Shown in pieces: positions 1 through 9,312 of a stretch of 64,000 nt of DNA. The notes under the pieces are model-generated. The model saw only the letters and a list, made by a program, of their open reading frames with translations, did no database searches and had not been told where the DNA came from. Origin of the DNA: Prevotella sp. (GTDB lineage Bacteria > Bacteroidota > Bacteroidia > Bacteroidales > Bacteroidaceae); assembly GCA_017623655.1 (NCBI GenBank), contig JAGAON010000003.1:124001-188000 (forward strand), read 5' to 3'. Both the position numbers and the translations under genes were made by a program. Every line of letters starts with the position of its first letter. Position 1 is the first letter of the stretch.

Positions 1-878
1 ATGAGGTCGGGGCTGACGCCATAGCGCACGGTTCTACGGGCGCAGGCAACGACCAGATACGCTTCGACATGACCTTCCTCGTTATGGCTCCGGGCGTGGA
101 GATAATCACTTTGACGCGTGACGGCAACCTCTCTCGTCAGGAAGAGATAGACTATCTCAACGAGCATGGCTTCTTCGCGGACTTCACAAAGCTGAAATAT
201 TCATACAATGTAGGTATCTGGGGCACGTCAATCTGCGGCGGAGAGATACTTGACTCCACACAGGGACTGCCGGAAACGGCTTACCTCAAGCATCCGACAA
301 AGGAGGGACCGGAGACCTTGAAACTCGGTTTCGAGAAGGGAGAACTATGCTCCGTCAACGGAAAACACTACGATGACAAGATTGCCGCCATACAGGCTGT
401 GGAGGAAATAGGCGCCGCTTACGGCATAGGCCGTGACTGCCACGTGGGCGATACCATCATAGGCATCAAGGGACGCGTAGGCTTTGAGGCCGCGGCACCG
501 ATGCTTATCATCGGCGCGCACCGCTTCCTTGAGAAATACACACTGTCCAAATGGCAGCAATACTGGAAGGATCAGGTGGCGAACTGGTACGGAATGTTCC
601 TCCATGAGTCACAGTATCTGGAGCCGGTGATGGCAGACATCGAGGCGATGCTGGCCTCTTCACAGCGCAATGTGACCGGTGTCGTGGAGCTGGAACTGCG
701 TCCTCTCTGCTTCCAGACGGTGGGTGTGGATTCTCCTAACGACCTTGTCAAGAACAAACTCGGCGAATACGGCGAGACGGCCAAGGCTTGGTCATCCGAA
801 GATGCCAAGGGATTCATCAAGGTAACGTCAACCGCCCTGCGCGCTTATTACCTCGCACACCCCGACGAAAGGAAGTAA
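1..878 (+). CDS. argG: Argininosuccinate synthase, C-terminal part (5' truncated)
   Basis: Joins citrulline and aspartate, using ATP, to make argininosuccinate, the penultimate step of arginine synthesis in the cytoplasm. The reading frame is open from base 3 and is cut by the window edge. It begins EVGADAIAHGSTGAGNDQIR, which is the conserved HGSTGAGNDQ loop of this family, so an internal ATG at base 69 is not the start. About 292 residues remain of a usual ~400. The stop lies 4 nt before argC, so the two are co-transcribed. Identification is secure; the missing N-terminus holds the ATP P-loop and was not seen. Confidence 0.96.
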   Translation, partial: EVGADAIAHGSTGAGNDQIRFDMTFLVMAPGVEIITLTRDGNLSRQEEIDYLNEHGFFADFTKLKYSYNVGIWGTSICGGEILDSTQGLPETAYLKHPTKEGPETLKLGFEKGELCSVNGKHYDDKIAAIQAVEEIGAAYGIGRDCHVGDTIIGIKGRVGFEAAAPMLIIGAHRFLEKYTLSKWQQYWKDQVANWYGMFLHESQYLEPVMADIEAMLASSQRNVTGVVELELRPLCFQTVGVDSPNDLVKNKLGEYGETAKAWSSEDAKGFIKVTSTALRAYYLAHPDERK

Positions 879-882
879 GGCC

Positions 883-1911
883 ATGGAGAAAGTGAAAGTA
901 GGAATACTGGGAGCGGCCGGATATACGGGCGGAGAACTCATCCGTTTGCTTGTCAACCATCCCGATGTCGAGATAGTGTTCGCCAACAGTGAGAGCAACG
1001 CCGGCAACAAAGTGTGCGACGTTCACGAGGGACTTGTGGGCGATACGGAGCTGGCCTTTACCTCAGAGATGCCTTTTGACAAGGTCGATGTGGTCTTCTT
1101 CTGTTTCGGACACGGCAAGAGTGAGGCGTTTTTGAAGGAACATTCCATTCCGGACAGCGTGAAAATCATAGACCTTGCGCAGGACTTCCGCATCGCGGGA
1201 GACCACGATTACGTCTATGGTCTGCCCGAAACGCACCGTGAGGCCATCGCTTCCTGCAAGCATCTTGCCAACCCCGGCTGTTTCGCAACGTGCATACAGC
1301 TCGGTCTTCTGCCGCTCGCCAAGGCGGGATTGCTGACGGATGACATCGCCGTCAACGCCATAACAGGTTCCACTGGAGCCGGACAGAAGCCGGGAGCGAC
1401 CACACATTTCTCTTGGAGGAACAACAACTTCTCCGTGTATAAGCTCTTCACGCACCAGCATCTGCACGAGATTACGCAGACACTGAACGAGCTTCGTCCC
1501 GCAAACGCGCCCAGAGTGGTCGATACACTCGATGAAGGCTACGGGGTAAAGGACGGTGAAATCACCGTTGACTTCATCCCTTACCGCGGCGATTTCGCGC
1601 GTGGCATCTTCTGTACGGAGGTCATACGCCTCGCCAAGGCAATGCCTGCGGAGGACGTGGTGGCGCTGTTTAAGGAATTCTACGCCACTGCCGCCTTCAC
1701 GCATTACAGCGAAAAGGCGCCTGACATGAAGCAGGTGGTGAACACAAACAAGGCTATCGTGCACGTGGAAGTGTTCGGCCGCAAGGTGGTAGTGACCTCA
1801 ATGATTGACAACCTGCTCAAAGGAGCGGTGGGACAGGCGGTGCAGAACATGAACATCATGTTCGGATTGGACGAGAAGGCCGGCTTGAACCTTAAGGCGT
1901 CGGCATTCTAA
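883..1911 (+). CDS. argC: N-acetyl-gamma-glutamyl-phosphate reductase
   Basis: NADPH-dependent reduction of N-acyl-glutamyl phosphate to the semialdehyde in arginine synthesis. The protein has 342 residues, normal for the family. It shows the Rossmann start GILGAAGYTGGEL, the catalytic Cys in NPGCFATCIQLGLLP, and the GSTGAGQKPG and HQHLHEI segments near the substrate site. The ATG at 883 follows the argG stop by 4 nt. In Bacteroidales the acyl group may be succinyl rather than acetyl, because the pathway there uses an N-succinylornithine carbamoyltransferase; no argF-type gene is visible here to test that. Confidence 0.96.
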   Translation: MEKVKVGILGAAGYTGGELIRLLVNHPDVEIVFANSESNAGNKVCDVHEGLVGDTELAFTSEMPFDKVDVVFFCFGHGKSEAFLKEHSIPDSVKIIDLAQDFRIAGDHDYVYGLPETHREAIASCKHLANPGCFATCIQLGLLPLAKAGLLTDDIAVNAITGSTGAGQKPGATTHFSWRNNNFSVYKLFTHQHLHEITQTLNELRPANAPRVVDTLDEGYGVKDGEITVDFIPYRGDFARGIFCTEVIRLAKAMPAEDVVALFKEFYATAAFTHYSEKAPDMKQVVNTNKAIVHVEVFGRKVVVTSMIDNLLKGAVGQAVQNMNIMFGLDEKAGLNLKASAF

Positions 1912-2068
1912 CGCCCCCTCCCTGCCTCCCCGAGGGGAGGAGAGACGGTGCGATTCTTCCGTGAATTTACGCTATGGCTTGGAGAACGGGGCGCTATTAT
2001 AATAAATAAGGTATAAACAATAAAAGACTAATCCCGTCCTCCTCCCCTCGGGGAGGCAGGGTGGGGGC
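1912..2068. repeat. Inverted repeat, GGGGAGG family, between argC and argD
   Basis: A left arm (1912-1948, core CTGCCTCCCCGAGGGGAGGA) and a right arm (2035-2068, core CCTCCCCTCGGGGAGGCAGG) are inverted copies of each other around an AT-richer centre of about 85 nt. Each arm also contains its own small palindrome. Related elements lie in the proB-proA, nadA-cysS and U32-sufE gaps. The right arm ends 7 nt before the argD ATG. It may act on the transcript between operon genes or be a small non-autonomous mobile element; function unknown. Confidence 0.85.
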
Positions 2069-2075
2069 TATAAAA

Positions 2076-3218
2076 ATGAAATTATTTGACGTATATCCCT
2101 TGTTCGATGTGAACATCGTAAAGGGCAAAGGCTGCGCAGTATGGGACGCCGACGGTCAGGAATATCTCGACCTTTACGGCGGTCATGCGGTCATAAGCAT
2201 AGGACATTGTCACCCGCATTACGTGGAGATGATGACCTCACAGTTAGGTAAACTCGGCTTTTACAGCAATTCAGTGCAGAACAAGTTGCAGGTGGAACTG
2301 GCCCAACGCCTCGGCAAGGCCAGCGGCTATGACGACTACCAGCTGTTCCTTATCAACTCAGGAGCGGAGGCAAACGAGAACGCTTTGAAGCTGGCTTCGT
2401 TCACTAACGGGCGCAAACGTGTCCTTTCGGCGCAGAAAGCGTTTCACGGCCGCACATCGCTTGCGGTGGAGGTTACCAACAATCCCAAGATAATAGCACC
2501 CATAAACGACTGCGGACACGTTACCTATCTGCCGCTGAACGACCTCCCCGCATGGGAGAAAGAACTGGACAAGGGCGATGTCTGCGCCGTAATCATCGAG
2601 TGCATACAGGGTGTCGGCGGCATACAGATGGCCACACCGGAGTTCGCTCAGGGACTTGCCGCTGCCTGCAAACGTAACGGCACCATCCTGATATGCGACG
2701 AGATACAGTGCGGCTACGGCCGTTCCGGAAAGTTCTTCGCCCACCAGTGGCTCGGCATCAGGCCCGACCTGATTACCGTGGCCAAGGGCATCGGCAACGG
2801 ATTCCCTATGTCCGGCGTGCTCATCTCGCCCGACTTCAAGCCCGTCTATGGCCAGCTCGGCACCACATTCGGCGGCAACCACCTCGCGTGTACGTCCGCC
2901 TTGGCCGTGCTTGACGTTATGGAGCAGGAGAATCTGGTGGAGAACGCAAGGGAAGTGGGTGACTATCTCCTCACGAAACTCAAGGAGTTGCAGCAGACAC
3001 AACCCCATATCACCGATGTGCGCGGTCGTGGCCTGATGATAGGAGTGGAGTTTGACGTGCCTCATTCAGACGTGCGCAAGAAGCTGGTATATGAGCAACA
3101 CTGCTTCACCGGCTGTGCGGGAACAAACCTTCTGCGTCTTCTTCCGCCGCTCTGCATCACGAAAGCCGAGGCCGACGACTTCATCTTACGCCTCACAACC
3201 GTGCTGAACAGCCTGTGA
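2076..3218 (+). CDS. argD: Acetylornithine/succinylornithine aminotransferase
   Basis: PLP-dependent transamination of N-acyl-glutamate semialdehyde to N-acyl-ornithine. The protein has 380 residues from the ATG at 2076 (MKLFDVYPLFDVNI). A GTG at 2061 in the same frame is rejected because it lies inside the repeat. Class III aminotransferase signs are NSGAEANENALKLAS, AFHGRTSLAVEVTN, the Asp in ICDEIQCGYGRSG and the PLP lysine in ITVAKGIGNGFPMSG. It follows argC, and the argG-argC-argD order is usual in Bacteroidales. Confidence 0.95.
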   Translation: MKLFDVYPLFDVNIVKGKGCAVWDADGQEYLDLYGGHAVISIGHCHPHYVEMMTSQLGKLGFYSNSVQNKLQVELAQRLGKASGYDDYQLFLINSGAEANENALKLASFTNGRKRVLSAQKAFHGRTSLAVEVTNNPKIIAPINDCGHVTYLPLNDLPAWEKELDKGDVCAVIIECIQGVGGIQMATPEFAQGLAAACKRNGTILICDEIQCGYGRSGKFFAHQWLGIRPDLITVAKGIGNGFPMSGVLISPDFKPVYGQLGTTFGGNHLACTSALAVLDVMEQENLVENAREVGDYLLTKLKELQQTQPHITDVRGRGLMIGVEFDVPHSDVRKKLVYEQHCFTGCAGTNLLRLLPPLCITKAEADDFILRLTTVLNSL

Positions 3219-3280
3219 AAATCCTGCCGGCGGAACGTGCTGAGGGACAGGTGATTATGTAAAGGGCAGAATGTACTGCC

Positions 3281-3365
3281 GTAATCAGCACCCTTTTACA
3301 CTGTAATCAGCACCTGTTTACATCGCAATCAGCACCTGATTACCGTGTAATCGGCACCCTTTTGC
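3281..3365. repeat. 85-bp four-unit dyad array, copy 1
   Basis: Four 19-bp units start at 3281, 3303, 3325 and 3347, separated by 3-bp spacers (ACT, ATC, CGT). The first unit is GTAATCAGCACCCTTTTAC. Code used for all copies: + means centre GGTGC and - means GCACC; the constant arm is CTGATTAC (after GGTG), and the other arm is P (TAATCAG, making a full dyad), A (TAAAAGG) or C (TAAACAG). This copy reads -A -C -P -A. It lies between argD and proC. Confidence 0.97.
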
Positions 3366-3431
3366 AGGGCAATGTGATATGGTGTAAGAAACACCAAGTA
3401 ACCAAACAACAAAAGCACTAAAACACAAACA

Positions 3432-4214
3432 ATGAAGATAACAGTAATAGGAGCAGGCGCAATGGGCGGCTCCACCGTTGAGGGAATGCTGAAATTACAG
3501 TCGCTCAAGGCCGGTGACATCACCGTTTCCGACCCTATGGCCGACCTTTCACGCTTTGCCGCCGCCGGCGCACGCACCACAACAGACAACGCCGGGGCCG
3601 TGAAAGGCGCGGACGTGGTAATGGTCTTCGTCAAGCCTTGGCTCGTTGAGCAGGTGCTGAAAGGCATAAAGGCGACGATGGATTACGCCAACCAGACGCT
3701 TGTCGTAATCGCCGCAGGGGTAAAAGGCGCCTCCATCCTTGAATGGATGGACAAGGACGGCACCGCTCCCGCAACCCTTCTCTGTATCCCCAACATCGCC
3801 ATCGCCCAGTTGGCGAGCATGACTTTCCTTGTGAACGTCAACGCCTCCGACTGTCAGGTGGCCGCCGTCAAGGTACTGTTTGACGAACTTGGCAAGTCAA
3901 TCCTTACCACCGAGAACCTTCTCGGAGCCGGAACCACGCTGGCCTCATGCGGCATTGCCTACGCCATGCGTTATGTCCGCGCCAGCAGTGAGGGCGGAGT
4001 GGAACTTGGTTTCAAGGCTCACGACGCGCAGGAGATAGTCATGCAGACCATGAAGGGTGCCGTGGAACTGCTCCAAGCCAGCGGTATGCACCCGGAGGCG
4101 GCCATAGACCTCGTGACCACTCCGGGCGGAGTGACCATCAAGGGACTTAACGAAATGGAACACGCAGGCTTCACCAGTGCCGTGATACGCGGTCTGAAAG
4201 CCGGCGCGAAGTAG
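3432..4214 (+). CDS. proC: Pyrroline-5-carboxylate reductase
   Basis: Last step of proline synthesis: NAD(P)H reduction of pyrroline-5-carboxylate. The protein has 260 residues, typical. It begins MKITVIGAGAMGGSTVEG (dinucleotide-binding loop), then VFVKPWLVEQVL, and has the C-terminal family signature around VTTPGGVTIKGLNEMEHAGF. The ATG at 3432 follows an A-rich leader. The array upstream separates it from argD, so it may have its own transcript start. Its neighbours proB and proA complete the pathway. Confidence 0.95.
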   Translation: MKITVIGAGAMGGSTVEGMLKLQSLKAGDITVSDPMADLSRFAAAGARTTTDNAGAVKGADVVMVFVKPWLVEQVLKGIKATMDYANQTLVVIAAGVKGASILEWMDKDGTAPATLLCIPNIAIAQLASMTFLVNVNASDCQVAAVKVLFDELGKSILTTENLLGAGTTLASCGIAYAMRYVRASSEGGVELGFKAHDAQEIVMQTMKGAVELLQASGMHPEAAIDLVTTPGGVTIKGLNEMEHAGFTSAVIRGLKAGAK

Positions 4215-4215
4215 T

Positions 4216-4318
4216 CTTCCCGGTTGTAGGTTTCGGGTTATAGGTTTTAGGTCACATCGTTAACGGTCTGCATCCGAAAGACCTTCAACCTTCAACCCAC
4301 AACCTCCAACCCTCAAAA
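4216..4318. repeat. Inverted repeat, CCAACCTCC/GGTTGTAGG family, proC-proB gap
   Basis: Starts with GGTTGTAGGTTTCGGGTTAT and ends with CAACCCACAACCTCCAACCC, so degenerate GGTT(G/A)TAGG arms face CCAACCTCC arms across about 40 nt. The same word family recurs at 8215-8330, 25527-25560 and, inside a coding region, at 29578-29604. It fills nearly the whole gap between two co-directional proline genes. Function unknown. Confidence 0.75.
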
Positions 4319-4325
4319 AACAATC

Positions 4326-5453
4326 ATGCGATTAGTCATAAAGATAGGTTCCAACGTGCTGGCGCGCCCCTGTGGCGGGCTTGACATCACGCGTATGTCG
4401 CACCTTGTGGACCAGATAGCCGAGCTTCGCCGCCGTGGTGTGGAGGTGATAATGGTCTCTTCCGGCGCCGTAGCGGCGGGAAGGGCACTGCTATCTACCA
4501 GCAAACAGCTTGACAGTGTGGAGCAGCGGCAACTCTTTTCAGCCCTCGGACAGGCGAAACTCATCAACCATTATTACGACCTTTTCCGTGAATACGGCCT
4601 TCATGTGGGGCAGGTGCTGACGATGAAGGAGAACTTCTCCACCCGCAGGGAGTACCTTAACCAGCGTGCCTGTATGCAGGTGATGCTGGAAAACGGCGTC
4701 ATACCCATCGTCAACGAGAACGACACGGTGTCTGTTACCGAGCTGATGTTCACCGACAACGACGAGCTTTCCGGCCTCATAGCGGCCATGCTCGACGCCG
4801 ACGAGCTGATAATCCTCTCCAACATCGACGGCATTTACAACGGTTCCCCGAACAATCCGGAGGCCAAGGTGATACCGGCCGTAGAGCCGGACCGTGACCT
4901 TAGCGAGTACATACAGACCGAAAAGAGCGGTCTGGGGCGCGGAGGCATGATAACAAAGTGTAACATTGCCCGCAAGGTAGCGGACGAAGGAATACGCGTT
5001 GTCATCGCCAACGGCAAGAAAGACAACATCCTTCTCCGCCTGTTTGACGCTCCGCAGGAGACGCTCCACACCGAGTTCGTGCCGCGACCCGACGCCGTTT
5101 CCACCGTGAAGAAGTGGATAGCCCACAGCGAGAGCTTCGCGAAAGGCGTGGTGCGGATAAACGACCGTGCCGTGAAGGCCATGTGTTCCGACAAGGCCAC
5201 GAGCCTCCTGTTCGTTGGAGTGACCGACATCGAGGGCGATTTTGAAGAGGGTGACATCGTGAACATCGTCACTCCGGAGAACCGCCGCATAGCGGTTGGC
5301 AGGAGTTCGTTCTCTGCTGACACCGCAAGGACATTGATAGGCCAGCACGACCAGAAGCCGCTGGTGCACTATGACTATCTGGCCATTACGGCCCCCGCCC
5401 CAACCCTCCCCGAGGGGAGGGAGGGTTTTCCCGCAAAACAAAGACAACATTAA
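4326..5453 (+). CDS. proB: Glutamate 5-kinase with PUA domain
   Basis: Phosphorylates glutamate at the gamma-carboxyl, the first committed step of proline synthesis. The protein has 375 residues. The amino-acid kinase domain occupies about 1-255 (MRLVIKIGSNVLARP, VSSGAVAAGRALL, NENDTVSVTEL, FTDNDELSGLIA, SGLGRGGM), and a C-terminal PUA domain about 275-355 (FAKGVVRINDRAVKAM). The last ~20 residues (from about APAPTLPEGREGFPAK) are encoded by a GGGGAGG-family repeat and do not look like family sequence, so the repeat has replaced or extended the natural end. Confidence 0.95.
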   Translation: MRLVIKIGSNVLARPCGGLDITRMSHLVDQIAELRRRGVEVIMVSSGAVAAGRALLSTSKQLDSVEQRQLFSALGQAKLINHYYDLFREYGLHVGQVLTMKENFSTRREYLNQRACMQVMLENGVIPIVNENDTVSVTELMFTDNDELSGLIAAMLDADELIILSNIDGIYNGSPNNPEAKVIPAVEPDRDLSEYIQTEKSGLGRGGMITKCNIARKVADEGIRVVIANGKKDNILLRLFDAPQETLHTEFVPRPDAVSTVKKWIAHSESFAKGVVRINDRAVKAMCSDKATSLLFVGVTDIEGDFEEGDIVNIVTPENRRIAVGRSSFSADTARTLIGQHDQKPLVHYDYLAITAPAPTLPEGREGFPAKQRQH

Positions 5454-5516
5454 ACTTAAAAACAAACCAGTCCGCCATCTCTTCCCTCCTCTTTGGGAGG
5501 GAAAGGGTGGGGACTC
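5390..5516. repeat. GGGGAGG-family inverted repeat spanning the proB end and proB-proA gap
   Basis: The left arm (5390-5432, core CCCTCCCCGAGGGGAGGGAG) lies inside the proB reading frame. The right arm (5480-5516, core CCTCCTCTTTGGGAGGGAAA) lies just before proA and is more degenerate. The pairing and about 45-nt centre match the element between argC and argD. The element supplies the last proB codons and the proB stop lies in its centre. Confidence 0.8.
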
Positions 5517-5522
5517 TTGCCT

Positions 5523-6764
5523 ATGTTACCACAATTTTCCATAGCGAAGAAGGCTTCGCGCACTCTTGCTCTCATCCCTGACGCGCGGCGGGACGAGATA
5601 CTTAACGCTGTTGCCGACGCCATATCACGGAACGAGGAGGCCATACTCGCGGCCAATGCCGCCGACCTCTCGCGCATGGACGCCGCCAACCCGCTTTACG
5701 ACCGCCTGCAACTGACGCCCAAAAGGCTTGCCGACATTGCCGCGGATATGCGTCATGTGGCGCAGCTGCCGTCGCCTTTGGGACGTGTGCTGGCCGAGAA
5801 AACCCTTGACAACGGGCTGCACCTGCGCCGTGTGGCGGTGCCGTTCGGTGTGATAGGCATGGTGTTTGAGGCACGGCCTAACGTCGCTTTCGACGTGTTC
5901 TCGCTCTGTTTCAAGAGCGGTAACGCCTGTGTGCTGAAAGGAGGGCGTGACGCTGACGAGTCAAACAAGGCCATTGTCGGCATGATACACGGCGTGCTTG
6001 AGGCCGAAGGCGTTGACACCGGCGTGGTACAGCTGCTTCCCGCCACCCACGAGGCTACGGGGGAGATGCTTGCGGCGGTAGGGTTCATAGACGTGTGCAT
6101 ACCCCGCGGCGGCAGAAAACTCATCGACTTCGTGCGTGACAACGCCAAGGTGCCGGTGATAGAGACGGGTGCCGGCGTGGTGCACGCATACTTCGACAAG
6201 GACGCCGACCTTGAGATGGGCACGCGCATCATAAACAATGCCAAGACGCGCAGGGTGTCAGTGTGCAACGCCTTGGACTGCCTCATAATGCACCAAGACC
6301 GTCTTTCTGACCTGAAAGCCATTTGCGAGCCGCTGGCGGAGAGCAATGTGAAGGTCTATGCGGACGAGAAGGCGTTTGCGGCACTTGACGGAAGCTATCC
6401 TTCCGGCCTGCTGTTCCGTGCCACCGACGAGTCGTTCGGCACGGAGTTCATGGCATACGCCATGGCCGTAAAGACCGTTTCATCGTTTGGCGAGGCCGTG
6501 GAGCACATAGCGACATACGGCTCCGGCCACAGCGAGTGCATCATAACGCAGGACAAGGCAGCCGCCGAGGCGTTCCAAAAGCAGGTGGATGCGGCGTGCG
6601 TATATGTCAATGCGCCGACCAGTTTCACCGACGGGGCGCAGTTCGGGCTGGGTGCCGAGATAGGCATCTCCACCCAAAAACTCGGCCCTCGCGGCCCCAT
6701 GGCGCTGGAGGAGATAACCACTTACAAGTGGCTCATAGACGGCAACGGACAGATACGTCCGTAA
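5523..6764 (+). CDS. proA: Glutamate-5-semialdehyde dehydrogenase (gamma-glutamyl phosphate reductase)
   Basis: NADPH reduction of glutamyl phosphate to the semialdehyde, second step of proline synthesis, probably in a complex with ProB. The protein has 413 residues from the ATG at 5523 ([18 protein letters not shown]). The TTG at 5493 falls within repeat sequence and is unlikely. Visible motifs are [17 protein letters not shown], the [15 protein letters not shown] loop, the catalytic Cys in VCNALDCLI and [10 protein letters not shown]. The ProA signature [20 protein letters not shown] is present. Confidence 0.96.
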   Translation: MLPQFSIAKKASRTLALIPDARRDEILNAVADAISRNEEAILAANAADLSRMDAANPLYDRLQLTPKRLADIAADMRHVAQLPSPLGRVLAEKTLDNGLHLRRVAVPFGVIGMVFEARPNVAFDVFSLCFKSGNACVLKGGRDADESNKAIVGMIHGVLEAEGVDTGVVQLLPATHEATGEMLAAVGFIDVCIPRGGRKLIDFVRDNAKVPVIETGAGVVHAYFDKDADLEMGTRIINNAKTRRVSVCNALDCLIMHQDRLSDLKAICEPLAESNVKVYADEKAFAALDGSYPSGLLFRATDESFGTEFMAYAMAVKTVSSFGEAVEHIATYGSGHSECIITQDKAAAEAFQKQVDAACVYVNAPTSFTDGAQFGLGAEIGISTQKLGPRGPMALEEITTYKWLIDGNGQIRP

Positions 6765-6772
6765 GGTGGAAA

Positions 6773-6857
6773 ACAATCAGGTGCTGATTATGGTGTAATC
6801 AGCACCTGATTACAATGTAAACGGCACCTGATTACACCGTAATCAGCACCCTTTTAC
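6773..6857. repeat. 85-bp four-unit dyad array, copy 2
   Basis: Units start at 6773, 6795, 6817 and 6839 with spacers GGT, AAT and ACC. It reads +P -P -P -A. The third unit carries a changed constant arm (GTAAACGG). It begins 8 nt after the proA stop, so it would form the 3' UTR of the proline transcript, and is followed by AACGGCGTTT, also seen after copy 6. Confidence 0.96.
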
Positions 6858-6921
6858 AACGGCGTTTTTAACTATTCGCTTAAATGTTTGATAACCACAG
6901 AAATACAATACTGTAAAAACA

Positions 6922-8211
6922 ATGACCGAATTATATTCCATCTTCTTGCGACACCCGGTCGTTACGACCGACAGCCGCGACTGTCCGGAGGGCAGTATGT
7001 TCTTCGCCTTGAAGGGAGACACGTTTGACGGCAACGCATACGCCGCCGCCGCATTGGAGAAAGGCTGCGCATACGCCGTGGTGGATGAGGCGCGGTATGC
7101 CGTGGATGACCGCTACATCGTGGTGCCCGACGTGCTGACAGCCCTGCAACGGCTTGCCAACGAGCATCGCCGCGCGTTGGGAACACGCATAATCGGCGTT
7201 ACCGGGACAAACGGAAAGACCACTACCAAGGAACTGATAGCCGCGGTGTTGGGCAGGAAATACAGGGTGCTCTACACGCAGGGAAACTTCAACAACCACA
7301 TCGGCGTGCCCAAGACGCTGCTGCGTCTGACGCCGGAAGACGAGATAGCGGTGGTGGAGATGGGTGCGAACCATCCGGGGGAGATAAAGACTCTGGTGGA
7401 TATTGTGGAGCCGGACTGCGGCATCATTACCAATGTCGGTATGGCGCACCTTGAGGGATTCGGCTCTTTCGAGGGCGTGATACGCACCAAGGGCGAGCTG
7501 TATGACAACCTGCGCCTGCGCGGTGCTGGCCCGGTGTTCATCGATGCGGACAACCCTCATCTGGCGAAGATAGCCGGCGGGCTGACACTTGTGAAGTATG
7601 CGGTGGACAGTCAGGCCGAGGACGTGACGGTGAAGGGTGAGGTTATGGATTGCGCCCCGTTCCTGCACTTCCGCTGGCGGGCCTCGGGAGCGGAGCATGA
7701 GGTTATGACTCACCTTGTGGGCGCATACAATATATATAATATGTTGGCCGCCGCCACGATAGGACTGCACTTCGGTGTCAAGCCGGAGCAGGTGGATGAG
7801 GCGCTGGAAGGCTATGTGCCGGGTAACAACCGCTCGCAACTGACGGTGACGGAGAGCAACAAACTGATAGTAGATACGTACAACGCCAACCCTACCTCCA
7901 TGGCTGCTGCGTTGCAAAACTTCGCCATCATGGACGTGAAGCCGAAGATGGCGATACTCGGTGACATGGGAGAACTGGGCGAGGCGAGTGCCGGGGAGCA
8001 TAGCAAGGTGGTGGCATTCCTGCAAGAACACGGCTTTGACAACGTGTGGCTGGTAGGCAGGGAGTTCGGAAAGACGCAGTGTCCGTACCGCAAGTTCCCC
8101 GATGTGGCCGCTGTCAAGGCCGAACTTGCCGCGCATCCAGTGGCTGGCCGCTACATATTGATAAAGGGTTCTAACAGCATGAGGCTGTTTGAACTGCCGC
8201 AACTGCTGTGA
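6922..8211 (+). CDS. murF: UDP-N-acetylmuramoyl-tripeptide:D-alanyl-D-alanine ligase
   Basis: Adds D-Ala-D-Ala to the UDP-MurNAc tripeptide in the cytoplasm, the last soluble step of peptidoglycan precursor synthesis. The protein has 429 residues. It has the N-terminal MurF cap (TDSRDCPEGSMFFALKGD), the P-loop GVTGTNGKTTTKELI, the EMGANHPGEI and ITNVGMAHLEGFGS substrate segments, and the C-terminal ligase domain (VDTYNANPTSM, LGDMGELGE). It stands apart from the division-wall cluster. The diaminopimelate genes of this window feed the same pathway. Confidence 0.95.
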   Translation: MTELYSIFLRHPVVTTDSRDCPEGSMFFALKGDTFDGNAYAAAALEKGCAYAVVDEARYAVDDRYIVVPDVLTALQRLANEHRRALGTRIIGVTGTNGKTTTKELIAAVLGRKYRVLYTQGNFNNHIGVPKTLLRLTPEDEIAVVEMGANHPGEIKTLVDIVEPDCGIITNVGMAHLEGFGSFEGVIRTKGELYDNLRLRGAGPVFIDADNPHLAKIAGGLTLVKYAVDSQAEDVTVKGEVMDCAPFLHFRWRASGAEHEVMTHLVGAYNIYNMLAAATIGLHFGVKPEQVDEALEGYVPGNNRSQLTVTESNKLIVDTYNANPTSMAAALQNFAIMDVKPKMAILGDMGELGEASAGEHSKVVAFLQEHGFDNVWLVGREFGKTQCPYRKFPDVAAVKAELAAHPVAGRYILIKGSNSMRLFELPQLL

Positions 8212-8214
8212 TAT

Positions 8215-8330
8215 GAGGTTGGAGGCTGAAGGTTTTGGGTTGTAGGTCATGTTGTTTACTTGCTGCTCTAACCTCCAGCCTCCAGCCCCAAACCTACGAC
8301 CTGATACCTTAAACCTCCAATTTTTAACCT
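8215..8330. repeat. Inverted repeat, CCAACCTCC family, murF-acyltransferase gap
   Basis: Begins GAGGTTGGAGGCTGAAGGTT and, after about 45 nt, runs into TAACCTCCAGCCTCCAGCCC followed by further CCTA/CCTCCAA words, giving degenerate inverted arms. It resembles the proC-proB gap element. A spurious in-frame start (8249) exists inside it, 29 codons upstream of the likely acyltransferase start. Confidence 0.75.
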
Positions 8331-8335
8331 ACACA

Positions 8336-9277
8336 ATGAACCGTCTTAACGAACTGGACTTTCTTAAATGCGCCTTCATACTGCTGATGGTGGTGTTCCA
8401 TCTGACGTATGTCTCGGCGGTATTTCCTTACGCCAAGCAGGTGACCTACACGTTCCACATGCCCGGTTTCCTCATCATCTCCGGCTATCTGATGAACGTT
8501 CACAAGGAGGCCGGCGCCTTTTTCCGTATGATATGGTGGCTGCTTGTGCCGTACTTGGTGATGGAAAGCGGCTATATAGTGATGGCTTCGCTGCTGCCTA
8601 TCAACGAACACATAGACAATCTGACGCCGGCGGTGTTTGCGGAGCGGCTCTTTGTGCGTCCGCTCGGCCCTTATTGGTATTTGCAGGCGATGATATTGTG
8701 CGGCATTGTGTATTATACTGCCGTGCGGATGACGGGGGGGCACTTCATGATACGCCTGCTGTTGTGCGTCGGGGCGTGCCGTATTCTGTCGCTGACGGGT
8801 GCGTTGTCGTTCCCGTGTGCCATGTATTTCTTTGCCGGTGCGGCCATGCGCATGCTGTCACTGGGCGTGAAGGAGGTGTTCAGGCCGATGTGGCTGAGTG
8901 CCGTCCTGTTCCTGTTGCTGATGGTGGATGGCGCCAACCTTGACAAGGCTTGCCTCGGAGGAGTGCTCATAGTGTATTTCGTGATGAGCGCGGGGATGTG
9001 GGTTTACGGCCTGTTGCCAGAGACTTTCCGCCGTCCTTTGCTGTGGATAGGGCGCAATACGCTTGTGATATATCTGTTTTCACCCGTCTTTACCATTGTG
9101 TGCAGGCAGCTGTTGCCGTTGTTTCCGTCGCTGTTCGGCGAGGAGGTGAGGGCTGTGCTCTTCATCACCGTGTCCCTTCCGCTCTGCGTTCTCGGCAGTG
9201 TGGCGATGGCGAGGGCACTGGAACTGACCGGCGTGGCAAGGCTTATGTTCGGCAGGAAGAAGGTTATCGCCGGCTGA
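8336..9277 (+). CDS. Membrane acyltransferase, acyltransferase-3 family
   Basis: Predicted O-acyltransferase of the inner membrane, of the kind that acetylates surface or extracellular sugars. It has 313 residues from the ATG at 8336 (MNRLNELDFLKCAFILLMVV). The N-terminal LDFLKCAFILLMVVFHLTY matches the family pattern (R/L-x-D-x-L-K with a His in the first membrane span), and about ten hydrophobic segments follow. Upstream in-frame residues are encoded by repeat DNA, so the longer form is rejected. No sugar-synthesis neighbour suggests a substrate. Confidence 0.8.
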   Translation: MNRLNELDFLKCAFILLMVVFHLTYVSAVFPYAKQVTYTFHMPGFLIISGYLMNVHKEAGAFFRMIWWLLVPYLVMESGYIVMASLLPINEHIDNLTPAVFAERLFVRPLGPYWYLQAMILCGIVYYTAVRMTGGHFMIRLLLCVGACRILSLTGALSFPCAMYFFAGAAMRMLSLGVKEVFRPMWLSAVLFLLLMVDGANLDKACLGGVLIVYFVMSAGMWVYGLLPETFRRPLLWIGRNTLVIYLFSPVFTIVCRQLLPLFPSLFGEEVRAVLFITVSLPLCVLGSVAMARALELTGVARLMFGRKKVIAG

Positions 9278-9312
9278 ACACTGGCGGATTACATACGGAA
9301 CAAGGACAAAAT

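Noticed and set aside
2061-2076. GTG start for argD inside the inverted repeat
   Set aside because: The extra five residues come from repeat DNA, and the ATG at 2076 matches family N-termini. The same reasoning rejects in-frame starts at 5493 (proA), 8249 (acyltransferase), 25566 (kinase) and 47550 (sufE).
4539-5465. Long open frame on the strand opposite proB
   Set aside because: Overlaps a secure proB gene, has no family motifs, and mirrors the codon bias of the real gene. The same holds for other long antisense frames such as 6931-8250 opposite murF.
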